The notes under the pieces: model-generated | Databases searched by the model: none | Told to the model about the DNA's origin: nothing | Seen by the model: only the letters and a program-made list of their open reading frames with translations | In this document: piece after piece, positions 8,095-16,147 of the stretch | Numbering within the stretch: the stretch's first letter is position 1 | Layout of the letters: each line of letters starts with the position of its first letter | Source of the DNA: Halieaceae bacterium | GTDB lineage: Bacteria > Pseudomonadota > Gammaproteobacteria > Pseudomonadales > Halieaceae | Direction: 5' to 3' | NCBI GenBank assembly: GCA_028280635.1 | Contig: JANQLM010000043.1 | Coordinates: 62,001 to 126,000 of the forward strand | DNA: 64,000 nt | Program-made: the position numbers and the translations under genes

Positions 8095-9393
8095 GTGTCG
8101 AGATTGTCCCTGAAAAACTTCACGCCGGTGCTGCTGGTAGCAGCCTCACTGGCTATTGCTGTGCTGCTGGTGGTGAGCCGCCCCCAATCGGTGATCGAAC
8201 CGGCCCGCGCCATTGTGCCCACGGTGGACGTGGCGGAGGTGGTGCTGCAGGACCTGCGCATCCCGGTGCAGGCCCAGGGCACTGTCACCCCGCACCGTGA
8301 TACCACCCTGGTGGCGGAAGTCAGCGGCCGTATTACCGAGGTATCACCCAATTACAATGCCGGTGGCTATGTGACCAAAGGCGATGTGCTGGCGCGCATT
8401 GATGACCGCGACTACCAGGCCGCCTTGCTGCGTGCCCGCGCCGAGGTGGCAACCGCCGAGGCCAACCTGGCCCAGGAAAAGGGCCGTGCCGAAGTGGCAC
8501 GCCGCGAGTGGGAAAAGCTCGACAACCGCGGCTCCCGCAGTGCCGATGCCCGCGACCTGTACCTGCGCAAGCCGCAGCTCGAGCAGGCGGAATCCCAACT
8601 GCTGTCCGCCCAGGCCGACCTGCGCAAGGCCGAGGATGACCTGGAGCGCACTGCCATTCGCGCGCCCTACGACGCCCTGATCCAGGAAAAGCACTCCGAC
8701 CTGGGCAAGTTCGTCGCACCCGGCACCAGCATCGCCCGGGTATTCGCGGTGGATTACGCTGAGGTACGGCTGGCCATTCCCCAGGGCCGGCTCAACTATC
8801 TGGAACTGCCCGGTGTTGCCGGCTTTGACCAGGAGCAGGCGCCGCCGGTCGACCTCTACACCGATATCGGCGGTACCGTGACGCACTGGACCGCGCGCCT
8901 GGACCGCACCGAGGCGGCCCTGGATGAACGCTCCCGTGTGCTGTTTGCAGTGGCGCGGATTGACGACCCCTACGCCCTCGGCGTGGGCAACCACACGCCC
9001 CTGCGGGTCGGCACCTTCGTAAAAGCCAACGTGATCGGCAGGGTCATGAACGACCTGGTGGTGCTGCCGCGCTACGTGGTGCGGGCCGGCAACCTGGTGT
9101 GGGTGGTGGACGAGCAGAACACCCTGCGCAACCGCCAGGTCACCACCCTGCGCACCGGCGGCGATGAGATCTACGTCAGTGGCGGCCTGCAGGACGGCGA
9201 CCTGGTATCGCTGACGCTGCTGGGTGACGCCCTGCCTGGCATGGAAGTGACCATCGGCGAGCGCAACAGCACCCGCCGCCAGGAGGCGTTGATGGAAGCG
9301 GCCGGCACGGCCCCCGAACCCCCCGCCGCCACCCCCGACCAGAGCTCGGCGCAGCCCGATAGCAAGCGGGCCGACCAGCCGGCGGCAGCATGA
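8095..9393 (+). CDS. RND periplasmic adaptor (membrane fusion protein)
   Basis: 432 residues from a GTG start. A membrane anchor (FTPVLLVAASLAIAVLLVV) is followed by a lipoyl half (VSGRITEVSPNYNAGGYVTKGDVLARID), a shorter coiled-coil hairpin than in the 5535 adaptor, the second lipoyl half (IRAPYDALIQEKHSDLGKFVAPGT) and beta-barrel domains. The tail is a low-complexity Ala/Pro-rich stretch (APEPPAATPDQSSAQPDSKRADQPAAA), probably disordered. The stop overlaps the permease start as ATGA, so the pair is translationally coupled. GGAG lies very close to the start codon, so the exact start is a little uncertain. Confidence 0.9.
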   Translation: MSRLSLKNFTPVLLVAASLAIAVLLVVSRPQSVIEPARAIVPTVDVAEVVLQDLRIPVQAQGTVTPHRDTTLVAEVSGRITEVSPNYNAGGYVTKGDVLARIDDRDYQAALLRARAEVATAEANLAQEKGRAEVARREWEKLDNRGSRSADARDLYLRKPQLEQAESQLLSAQADLRKAEDDLERTAIRAPYDALIQEKHSDLGKFVAPGTSIARVFAVDYAEVRLAIPQGRLNYLELPGVAGFDQEQAPPVDLYTDIGGTVTHWTARLDRTEAALDERSRVLFAVARIDDPYALGVGNHTPLRVGTFVKANVIGRVMNDLVVLPRYVVRAGNLVWVVDEQNTLRNRQVTTLRTGGDEIYVSGGLQDGDLVSLTLLGDALPGMEVTIGERNSTRRQEALMEAAGTAPEPPAATPDQSSAQPDSKRADQPAAA

Positions 9394-12300
9394 CTGACCC
9401 GCAGCTAACCCAGCACAAGGGTGTTATCCCCTGGTTCGCCACCAATCCGGTGGCGGCCAACCTGCTGATGATTGTGATCATCGCCGTGGGCCTGCTGTCG
9501 GCGTTGACCATCAAACGCACCATGATGCCGGAGTTCGAGATCGACGTGATCCAGGTGACGGTGCCCTATCCGGGCGCGGCGCCGGAGGAAGTCGAGCAGG
9601 GCATCACTCTGCGCCTCGAGGAGGCGCTCTCAGATCTGGAGGGTATCGATCGCATCGAGTCCGACTCCATGGAGTCGCTGGCGCGCGTCATCATCGAGCC
9701 GGAAAACGAAGACGACATGGTCGAGATGATCAACGAGGTGAAGAACCGCGTTGATGCCATTCCGTCGCTGCCGGAAGGCGCAGAGAAGCCGATCATCGGC
9801 CGCGTAGAGCTACCCTTCCAGGCGCTGATCATCCAGGTGGCCGGCGACCTCGACGAGCGCAGCATGAAAGAGCTGGCGGAGCAGGTGAAGCTGGACCTGG
9901 TATCCCATCCCGATATCTCCTCGGTAGACATCTGGGGTGCCCGCGATTACGAGGTGGCCATTGAGGTGAGCGAGCACCGCCTGCAGGAATACGACCTGAC
10001 CCTGCGCGACGTCGCCAATATCGTCGCCCGCTCCTCCATCGACCTGCCGGGCGGCTCGGTGCGTACAGAGGCCGGCGACATTATGCTGCGCACCCAGGGC
10101 CAGGCCTACCGCCAGGCGGATTTCGAGAACATCGTGCTCAAGACCTTCCCGGACGGCACCCGCCTGCTGCTGGGGGATATTGCCATTGTCGATGACGGTT
10201 TCGAGGACCTCACCGGCTTCGCCCTGTTCAACGGCAAATACTCCATCGCCCTGCCGATCATGGCCATGGGCTCGCAGGACATCATCCGCGCGGCGGCCGC
10301 AGCGGAAGAGTACGTGGAGCAGAGAAACCAGACCCTGCCGGATTCCGTGAAGCTCACCATCTGGTCGGACTTCAGCTACTACCTAGGCGAGCGCCTGGGC
10401 ATGATGATGAAGAATCTCGCCATGGGTGCAGTGGTGGTATTCGTGGTGCTGGCCCTGTTCCTGGAGATCAAGCTGGCCTTCTGGGTGATGGTGGGCATTC
10501 CCATCTGCTTCCTGGGCAGCATGGCCGTATTCGGCAGCCCCTGGGTGGGCGGCACCCTCAACGTGGTGAGCGCCTTTGGTTTTATCCTGGTGCTGGGGAT
10601 CGTGGTGGACGACGCCATTATCATCGGTGAGGCCGCCTATACCGAGCAGGAGGAACGGGGCCACAGCGTGGATGCGATTATCTCCGGCGCCCTGAAAGTC
10701 GCCACCCCGGCGACCTTCGGGGTACTCACCACCATCGTGGCCTTCATGCCCACACTGTTTATCCAGGGCGGCCTGAGCGTGTTCGGCGAAGCCATCGGCT
10801 TTGTGGTGGTGTTCTGCCTGTTGTTCTCGCTGGTGGAATCCAAGTGGATTCTGCCCGCTCACCTGGCCCATAGCCCGCCCGCCACCAAGGGCTGGCTGGC
10901 GGAAATCGATCACGTGCAGGAGGCGGTGAACCGCCGCCTGCGCCACTTCGTGAACAATAGCTACCGGCCCTTCGTTGAAAAGTGCATCCGCCGGCGTTAC
11001 CTGACGGCTGCCAGCTTCCTCAGCCTGCTGATCCTCACCATTGGCGTGGTGGCCAGCGGCCAGGTGCGGATGGTAATTGCGCCGGAAACCGAGGGCGAAT
11101 TCATCCAGATGAGCCTGGAGATGACCGAGGGCACACCCCAGCGCCGCACGCTGGAAGTGATGAGCGAGATCACCGCGGCGCTGCGCGACATCGACAACGA
11201 GTACCGTGCCGAAAACAATGACCAGCCGCTGCTCTACAGCCAGTTCGCCTACAGCCAGGGCACCACCGGTGGCTTCATGCTGGCGGAACTGGTGCTGGCC
11301 CAGGAGCGCAATCTGTCCACCAAGGACGTGATGCTGCTGTGGCGCGACCGGGTTGGCAGCATTCCCGGCGCTGAAGTGCTGTCGTTCTATATCGAAGACG
11401 GCCCGAGCTTCGGCTCCGATATCTCTTTCGACCTCGCCCACCCGAACTGGGAGGCGCTGCAGGCGGCGTCCCTGGAACTGGAGGCAAAGCTCAAGGAGTA
11501 CTACGGCCTCTACGACATCCAGAGCAGCGTAAGCGCGGTGTCCAACGAGTTCCATATCGACATCAAGCCCGAGGGCGAGGCACTGGGCATCACGCGCTTC
11601 GACCTGGGCTCCCAGGTACGCCATGCCTTTTACGGCGCCGAGGCACAGCGCATCCAGCGCGGCACCCATGAGATCAAGGTGCTGGTGCGCTACCCGCGGG
11701 AAGACCGCCGCACCACCGCCAGTCTCGATGGCATGTTCATCCGCACCCCGGACGGCGGCCGCGTGCCGTTTGATTCTGTGGCCACCCTGGACGTAAAGCC
11801 CGGCTTCAACCAGCTCACTCGCATCGATTTCCAGCGCGCGGTGGAAATCACCGCCGAGGCGGAAACCGACAAGGTTGAGCCCGGCCGCATCAGCAGTGAG
11901 CTGATCAATAACTTCATTCCCGAGCTGCAGAAAAAGTACCCGGGGCTGACCTGGGGTGTGTCGGGCATGTCACAGGAAGAAGACCTTGCCGCCCAGAGCA
12001 TGGTCATCGGCTTCGCCCTGGCCCTGTTCGGCATCTACTCCCTGTTGGCGGTGCCGACCCGCTCCTACCTGCAGCCGCTGATTATTATGGGCGTGATTCC
12101 CTTCGGCATCATCGGCGCGGTGGTCGGGCACCTGGTGACCGGCTACGCCATCAGCATGATGTCGCTGGTGGGCATCATCGCCCTGTCGGGCGTGGTGGTG
12201 AATGACAGCCTGATCATGGTGGACTTTGTGAACCGCGCCGTGAAAGAAGGCACACCGCGGGCGGAGGCCGCCGTGCTGGCGGGCATGCGCCGCTTCCGCG

Positions 12301-12554
12301 CCATCATTCTCACCTCGCTGACCACTTTCTGCGCCCTGGTACCCATGCTGCTGGAAACCAGCACCCAGGCCAAAGTGATTGTGCCCATGGCGGTGTCGCT
12401 GGCTTTTGGCATCGTGTTCGCCACCGTTATCACCCTGCTGCTGGTACCCAGCCTGTACGTAATCCTCGATGACGTCGGCCGCCTGTTCAAGAAAGGCGAG
12501 CTACCTGAGAAAGAGGTCACCGGCGACGCCAAGGGCCTGCCCGGCAGCGCCTAG
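9390..12554 (+). CDS. RND efflux transporter permease (HAE1-like)
   Basis: 1,054 residues with typical RND architecture: N-terminal helix (ANLLMIVIIAVGLLSALTI), periplasmic porter and docking loops, and the proton-relay motif GIVVDDAIIIGEAAYTEQEERG. The second-half motif GVVVNDSLIMVDFVNRAVKEG is also present. ATGA overlap with the adaptor gene gives a two-gene operon. The sequence differs from the 2435 permease, so the two are not a recent duplication. No outer-membrane factor is in the window. The substrate is unknown. Confidence 0.93.
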   Translation: MTDPQLTQHKGVIPWFATNPVAANLLMIVIIAVGLLSALTIKRTMMPEFEIDVIQVTVPYPGAAPEEVEQGITLRLEEALSDLEGIDRIESDSMESLARVIIEPENEDDMVEMINEVKNRVDAIPSLPEGAEKPIIGRVELPFQALIIQVAGDLDERSMKELAEQVKLDLVSHPDISSVDIWGARDYEVAIEVSEHRLQEYDLTLRDVANIVARSSIDLPGGSVRTEAGDIMLRTQGQAYRQADFENIVLKTFPDGTRLLLGDIAIVDDGFEDLTGFALFNGKYSIALPIMAMGSQDIIRAAAAAEEYVEQRNQTLPDSVKLTIWSDFSYYLGERLGMMMKNLAMGAVVVFVVLALFLEIKLAFWVMVGIPICFLGSMAVFGSPWVGGTLNVVSAFGFILVLGIVVDDAIIIGEAAYTEQEERGHSVDAIISGALKVATPATFGVLTTIVAFMPTLFIQGGLSVFGEAIGFVVVFCLLFSLVESKWILPAHLAHSPPATKGWLAEIDHVQEAVNRRLRHFVNNSYRPFVEKCIRRRYLTAASFLSLLILTIGVVASGQVRMVIAPETEGEFIQMSLEMTEGTPQRRTLEVMSEITAALRDIDNEYRAENNDQPLLYSQFAYSQGTTGGFMLAELVLAQERNLSTKDVMLLWRDRVGSIPGAEVLSFYIEDGPSFGSDISFDLAHPNWEALQAASLELEAKLKEYYGLYDIQSSVSAVSNEFHIDIKPEGEALGITRFDLGSQVRHAFYGAEAQRIQRGTHEIKVLVRYPREDRRTTASLDGMFIRTPDGGRVPFDSVATLDVKPGFNQLTRIDFQRAVEITAEAETDKVEPGRISSELINNFIPELQKKYPGLTWGVSGMSQEEDLAAQSMVIGFALALFGIYSLLAVPTRSYLQPLIIMGVIPFGIIGAVVGHLVTGYAISMMSLVGIIALSGVVVNDSLIMVDFVNRAVKEGTPRAEAAVLAGMRRFRAIILTSLTTFCALVPMLLETSTQAKVIVPMAVSLAFGIVFATVITLLLVPSLYVILDDVGRLFKKGELPEKEVTGDAKGLPGSA

Positions 12555-12594
12555 GCGACCCCATCCTGCCGGCCCGCGCACCCAGCCCAGTGCC

Positions 12595-13038
12595 GTGAGA
12601 CTCACCGCCACCCTCACCCTCATTGCGGCCGCGGTAGCGCTGATGCTCTACCCGTTCTGGGGCCTGCTACACCCGCAGAGTTACGAAACGGTATTGCTTG
12701 CGGAGTTCGGGCTCACTGAGGGCGTCTCACCAGGCCAGGTGAGACGCTCCGCCGCCATGAACTGGGCACCGAATGGCATTCTCGCGTCCGCCTTCGTATG
12801 CCTCTCCGGCTTCGTCCGGAATCCAGGCCGCAGCCTTCACGCCCGCTGGGCCGGGGGCTGCTTCATCGTCTACCCTTTCCTTCGCGCGGCCATAGACGCC
12901 TGGAGTGGCTTCAATCTCACCTCATACACGCCGGAGCCCGAGTTCACCCTGTTTTTCAGCGGCGAAGACCTGGTGTACGTCGTCTTCGGCGTGGTGTTTT
13001 TGGCACTTACGTCTACGGCTAAGCTCAGCCAAACCTGA
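12595..13038 (+). CDS. Small integral membrane protein, unknown function
   Basis: The open frame begins upstream at 12469, but its first 42 codons are shadow sequence over the RND 3' end. GTG at 12595 gives a 147-residue protein with about four hydrophobic segments (TATLTLIAAAVALMLYPFWGLL, NGILASAFVCLSGFV, GCFIVYPFLRAAI, DLVYVVFGVVFLAL). I do not recognise the family. It follows the RND operon by 40 bp and could be co-transcribed, or stand alone. It is the last high-GC gene before the cassette region. Confidence 0.55.
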   Translation: MRLTATLTLIAAAVALMLYPFWGLLHPQSYETVLLAEFGLTEGVSPGQVRRSAAMNWAPNGILASAFVCLSGFVRNPGRSLHARWAGGCFIVYPFLRAAIDAWSGFNLTSYTPEPEFTLFFSGEDLVYVVFGVVFLALTSTAKLSQT

Positions 13039-13209
13039 GAGCGTAGACGCGATGCACGAGAGCTGGCGCGCAAGAAACGCTGGGCGTGGACCACGGAATC
13101 GTCGCGACAATTTATCCCTCAAGGTCGTGCCGATAACGAGCGAAAACAAAAAAGCCGAGTGGTAAGCCAATCTTTGCACAAATAAAAACGAGCCAAGTCC
13201 TCCAAGTGC

Positions 13210-13239
13210 TTGTATAGAAGCAGGTTTTCGGGAGAATAA
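13210..13239 (+). promoter_or_regulatory. Possible promoter in front of the cassette array
   Basis: TTGTAT (13210-13215) and GAATAA (13234-13239) are 18 bp apart in an A+T-rich stretch, about 37 bp before the leader ORF. This fits a cassette promoter (Pc-like). It is a weak consensus match only. The 13039-13209 part of the gap contains no gene I can recognise and no integrase remnant. Confidence 0.3.
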
Positions 13240-13275
13240 ATCTTGGAATCCCTACATACCGAGACGAGGAGAAAA

Positions 13276-13338
13276 ATGAACCCCGTCCATTTATTTAGCT
13301 GTTATGGGTCTCTTGCGAAGCTATGTCCTCTGATTTAG
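13276..13338 (+). CDS. 20-codon leader ORF overlapping the first cassette gene
   Basis: ATG at 13276, preceded by GAGGAG, opens a 20-codon frame (MNPVHLFSCYGSLAKLCPLI) that stops at 13338, just past the start of the first cassette gene at 13323. That gene has no good ribosome site of its own. A short coupled ORF of this kind is known in class 1 integrons (ORF-11 in attI1), where it boosts translation of the first cassette. A GTTATGG sequence inside the frame (13301-13307) could mark the attI/attC crossover. The ORF is too short for the track, and its role is inferred. Confidence 0.4.
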   Translation: MNPVHLFSCYGSLAKLCPLI

Positions 13339-13673
13339 CCAAGACATGGATCGAGTACCACGCCGAGAGGGACGAGGCCTTGTTCTGGGCCTTCGAGAAG
13401 CTAAATGAGCTATGCCAGGATCAACCAGAAGACGCATGGAGTATAGTCTTGGAAATATCAGAACTAACTGATGATCCGAGGGTACTCTCGAATCTGGCGG
13501 CAGGCCCCCTCGAAGATATACTTACCAAACACGGCCACGATTTTATTGATCGCTTCGAGATACACACTCGCCAAAATCCCGGGTTCGTTCCAGTTGCAAA
13601 GGGTGTATGGATCAGCGGCGCGCCTAAAGACATCGAAGAGAGGGTGCATGAAGTACAAGGACGGTACTCATAA
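13323..13673 (+). CDS. Cassette protein, DUF6869-like
   Basis: 116 residues: an acidic, helix-rich small protein starting TWIEYHAERDEALFWAFEKLNEL, with DPRVLSNLAAGPLEDILTKHG and a C-terminal GVWISG motif. This resembles the DUF6869 family, which is common in gene cassettes and has no known function (family assignment from memory). The stop TAA is part of the following attC site. Translation may be coupled to the 13276 leader ORF. Confidence 0.75.
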   Translation: MSSDLAKTWIEYHAERDEALFWAFEKLNELCQDQPEDAWSIVLEISELTDDPRVLSNLAAGPLEDILTKHGHDFIDRFEIHTRQNPGFVPVAKGVWISGAPKDIEERVHEVQGRYS

Positions 13674-13754
13674 CAAGGCAATGCTGTCGCTGCGCTGGGA
13701 CACCCAACCTTCCGCTGCGCTCCAGGTCGGGCGCCCCAGCTTGCGGCGTTAAGT
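13668..13754 (+). repeat. attC site, type A
   Basis: 87 bp from TCATAAC to GTTAAGT (an exact GTTRRRY match). The ends are complementary (TAAC-AAGGC against GGCGTTA) and the centre is a long stem containing CTGGGACACCC and the CCGCTGCGCTCC region. It differs from the site at 15702 at only about one base in the core. Confidence 0.88.
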
Positions 13755-13762
13755 GCTGTAGC

Positions 13763-14461
13763 GTGCAGAGTCACATACCCGAAATTCTCAGGAACCAATT
13801 TAGATTCCTAGTATTTAGACGAATTTCCCCTGATATTCGGAACCACTTTCCCGAATATTTGACGTATGTTGTTCTCGTTTCACTGGCTGCAGGCGTAGGA
13901 CGGTATTGGGACCACTTAGATGCCGAGCCATGGCAGTACTTCGGCGTGGGATCACTCGCTTACATTTTCGTTTTGTCGGCCTTCCTTTATCTGATTGTTC
14001 TGCCCCTTAGGCCGAACCGTTGGAGTTACAGATCCGTCTTGATTTTCGTCGGCCTAACCTCCTTGCCAGCAATCCTCTATGCAGTGCCTGTCGAGCGTTT
14101 CATGGACATCGTCGCTGCCCAGAATGCCAACGCGCTGTTCCTGGCGCTAATCGCTGTATGGCGCGTGGCGCTTTACACCAATTATCTTAGAAGCACAGCA
14201 AGCCTCAGAGGCGTGGAAGTCTTAGTATCTTTACTCCTTCCGCTATCTCTAATAGTCGTGACACTGAGCCTGCTAAATTTGGAACACGCGGTGTTTCAAA
14301 TTATGGCCGGAAATCCTGTAGCCCCAACGGCGGCAGATTTGTCGTACTTCGTTGTACTGTTGCTAAGCGTCTTGGCCTACTTCACGCTCCCAGTTACTCT
14401 GGGCCTGTATTTGTACGTAATTTATAGAAAGTGGAAGAGTTCCAGTGATAATCGCAATTAA
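13763..14461 (+). CDS. Cassette membrane protein, unknown function
   Basis: 232 residues from a GTG start nine bases after the preceding attC. About six hydrophobic segments are visible (YVVLVSLAAGVG, LAYIFVLSAFLYLIVLPL, SVLIFVGLTSLPAILYAV, ALFLALIAVWRVALY, VLVSLLLPLSLIVVTLSLL, YFVVLLLSVLAYFTLPVTLGLYLYVIY). The C-terminus is short and charged. No family recognised. The TAA stop forms part of the next attC-like start (AATTAAC). Confidence 0.7.
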   Translation: MQSHIPEILRNQFRFLVFRRISPDIRNHFPEYLTYVVLVSLAAGVGRYWDHLDAEPWQYFGVGSLAYIFVLSAFLYLIVLPLRPNRWSYRSVLIFVGLTSLPAILYAVPVERFMDIVAAQNANALFLALIAVWRVALYTNYLRSTASLRGVEVLVSLLLPLSLIVVTLSLLNLEHAVFQIMAGNPVAPTAADLSYFVVLLLSVLAYFTLPVTLGLYLYVIYRKWKSSSDNRN

Positions 14462-14605
14462 CAAGACCAGGCAGTTCGCTCCCTTCGGTCGCCGAATTCC
14501 GGGGACAGTTTACTTAACTGCCGAACATAGCGTTTCGCGCCGTTTTTTTGAGCTTGAGTTAAGTGAACTGTCCCCAGAACTGCAGAACTCTTCGCGGCGT
14601 TATAT
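14456..14605 (+). repeat. attC-like site interrupted by a palindromic element
   Basis: AATTAAC at the left and GGCGTTATAT at the right look like the two ends of one attC. The 75-bp element (14501-14575) and its GAATTC flank lie between them. Confidence 0.6.
14501..14575 (+). mobile_element. MITE/REP-like palindromic element, copy 1
   Basis: Terminal inverted repeats GGGGACAGTTTACTTAACT and AGTTAAGTGAACTGTCCCC flank a short centre (GCCGAACATAGCG...CGCCG, T-run, GAGCTT). GAATTC precedes it and AGAAC follows. The same element occurs at 15211 and 16074. GGGGACAG termini of this kind are, from memory, associated with REP-type transposases. No transposase is encoded here. Confidence 0.75.
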
Positions 14606-14628
14606 GCCCTTAATGAGTACCTAGCTAG

Positions 14629-15177
14629 ATGAATTGGATGGAATTTACAGAAAAAATAGTAGGTCATGTATCTTGGCCTATAGCCATATTCTCCACAGCG
14701 GTACTTTTTAGGAGTGAAATTCGCGGATTCGTCCGGAGAATACGCACAGCCAAGTACAAAGATATGGAGCTTAATCTTGGCCATGAAATTCAGTCTGTGA
14801 AACAAGAGGCCGAAGATGCTGGAATCACCATTTACTACCCTGATGCTGCCTTCCCTCCAGATACTGTAAGTAGCATCGAGTCTGAGCCAGAGTGGGCAAT
14901 CATTAAGTCATGGCAAGAGATCGAGTCTGTTTTGACTACTCTCTATAGACAAGCAACGGGTAGTGAAGAGAAACGTGAATCTATACCTGAAATTATCAAT
15001 ATTTTGGCCCAGAAAGGCATGATTCAAAGGGATTTAGCCGATTTAGTGGCAAAGATTCGAGAAGTCCGAAACAAAATAGTCCATGTTTCTGATTCCGAAC
15101 TTACCCGGGGGGAGGCCCTAGAATGGCTGGGGATATCAAAGAGCGTAAAAGATAGATTGGAGCAAAGGCTCGTATGA
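14629..15177 (+). CDS. Membrane-anchored HEPN-domain cassette protein (DUF4145-like)
   Basis: 182 residues. An N-terminal membrane segment (VSWPIAIFSTAVLF, about 14-27) is followed by a basic stretch and a linker. The C-terminal helical domain (about 88-182) has the DUF4145/HEPN pattern: EWAIIKSWQEIESVLTTL, then IPEIINILAQKGMI, then IREVRNKIVHV. R147-N-K-I-V-H152 fits the HEPN catalytic motif RNxxxH, known in RNase toxins and phage-defence effectors. No nucleotidyltransferase antitoxin partner is adjacent, so it would act alone or with the membrane part as sensor. Ribonuclease or defence function is inference. Confidence 0.7.
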   Translation: MNWMEFTEKIVGHVSWPIAIFSTAVLFRSEIRGFVRRIRTAKYKDMELNLGHEIQSVKQEAEDAGITIYYPDAAFPPDTVSSIESEPEWAIIKSWQEIESVLTTLYRQATGSEEKRESIPEIINILAQKGMIQRDLADLVAKIREVRNKIVHVSDSELTRGEALEWLGISKSVKDRLEQRLV

Positions 15178-15210
15178 TCTCTAAGTTACCGGCATATAAC
15201 AACGAATTCG

Positions 15211-15284
15211 GGGGACAGTTTACTCAACTGCCGAACATAGCGGGTCGCGCCGTTTTTTAAGCTTGAGTTAAGTGAACTGTCCCC
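15211..15284 (+). mobile_element. MITE/REP-like palindromic element, copy 2
   Basis: Same termini as copy 1, with one change in the left arm (TACTCAACT). It is preceded by ATATAAC (15194-15200, an attC-like start) and GAATTCG, and followed by GGAACTCG. A clear right-hand attC end is missing; the nearest candidate is GTTTTCC at about 15309. Confidence 0.75.
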
Positions 15285-15697
15285 GGAACTCGCAGGACAA
15301 TTCTGGTCGTTTTCCGCCAAATGCTTACGAACTTGCTACATCTGACTGGTACTACAATTTCGATGACCATAGATGTCCCCATGATTCTTGGCTAGAGGAG
15401 CTTTCCATTAGAGAATCGGCGACAGGGGAGCGCAATGAGATCCGTTCGACAGAGATGTCTATAAGGCTCCTCGGCGCATATCACGACGGATTCATCGAGC
15501 TGCGATACGGTAAAGTAAGTTCCTACAGGCTCAAAGGTGCATTTATCTCTGACGGCCACTCTGACTGGCGTTATGACGAGTTCCGGCTCACGAATGACGG
15601 CCGCCTAATTCATGAGATTGAGTGGTGTGGTTTCGAAGATACAGCAGTTATGGAAATTGTTTCGAGGGATGTCCAGTTCTCATGGCTACCAAAGTAA
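15272..15697 (+). CDS. Cassette protein of unknown function, 5' end formed by the palindromic element
   Basis: 141 residues as an open frame. The conserved-looking part is FPPNAYELATSDWYYNFDDHRCPHDSWLEEL and the beta-rich stretch after it (EMSIRLLGAYHDGFIELRYGKVSSYRL...HSDWRYDEFRL). The only in-frame start I can find is GTG at 15272, inside the right arm of palindromic element copy 2, so the native start was probably lost when the element inserted. The gene may now be expressed from the element or be a 5'-truncated relic. No family recognised. Confidence 0.5.
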   Translation: MNCPRNSQDNSGRFPPNAYELATSDWYYNFDDHRCPHDSWLEELSIRESATGERNEIRSTEMSIRLLGAYHDGFIELRYGKVSSYRLKGAFISDGHSDWRYDEFRLTNDGRLIHEIEWCGFEDTAVMEIVSRDVQFSWLPK

Positions 15698-15701
15698 CAA
15701 C

Positions 15702-15788
15702 GCATAACAAGGCAATGCTGTCGCTTCGCTGGGACACCCAACCTTCCGCTGCGCTCCAGGTCGGGCGCCCCAGCTTGCGGCGTTATGT
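15702..15788 (+). repeat. attC site, type A
   Basis: 87 bp from GCATAAC to GTTATGT, almost identical to the 13668 site. It lies five bases after the stop of the preceding cassette gene. Confidence 0.88.
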
Positions 15789-15800
15789 TTCTCCACGATC

Positions 15801-16061
15801 ATGATAAATAGCAGTGACAACCCTGTTGCATGGGCTCTCTTGATGCATGAGCTTGAAGATGCGCACGAACACCTGGGCGAGCTCATCGCAGGGATGGCCC
15901 GCGACGGCAGAATCGATGTCGAGGTATATGCAATCGACGTTGCCCATGTTTACGCTCATCTAAATCGCGCGTGGAACACCAGAGACATTCCTGATGAAGT
16001 CACTGACGAACAGTGGGAACAGGGCCGAGCTTTTCCAACAGATTTGGAGCCACTGGCTTGA
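15801..16061 (+). CDS. Small acidic cassette protein, unknown function
   Basis: 86 residues, strongly acidic and helical (WALLMHELEDAHEHLGELIAGMARDGRIDVEVYAIDVAHVYAHLNRAWN). The pattern of an N-terminal helical pair and the C-terminal VTDEQWEQGRAFPTDLEP occurs in cassette-borne hypothetical proteins. The ATG is 12 bases after the attC end. No function can be assigned. Confidence 0.6.
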   Translation: MINSSDNPVAWALLMHELEDAHEHLGELIAGMARDGRIDVEVYAIDVAHVYAHLNRAWNTRDIPDEVTDEQWEQGRAFPTDLEPLA

Positions 16062-16073
16062 TTACCGAATTCG

Positions 16074-16147
16074 GGGGACAGTTTACTTAACTGCCGAACA
16101 TTGCGTTTCGCGCCGTTTTTTAAGCTTGAGTTAAGTGAACTGTCCCA
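16074..16147 (+). mobile_element. MITE/REP-like palindromic element, copy 3
   Basis: Termini GGGGACAGTTTACTTAACT and AGTTAAGTGAACTGTCCC. GAATTCG is on the left, and AGGAACTC then GTTATGT (16155-16161, an attC-type end) on the right. It occupies the whole intercassette space between the 15801 and 16175 genes. Confidence 0.75.

Noticed and set aside
10383-11669. 428-aa minus-strand ORF opposite the second RND permease
   Set aside because: His/Gln/Gly-rich shadow frame of a fully conserved RND protein.
13039-13275. Possible integron-integrase remnant left of the array
   Set aside because: I read the three forward frames and the longest reverse ORF; the short open frames show none of the IntI motifs (HxLRHSFATxLL, RRHH) and no convincing similarity, so absence of the integrase stands.
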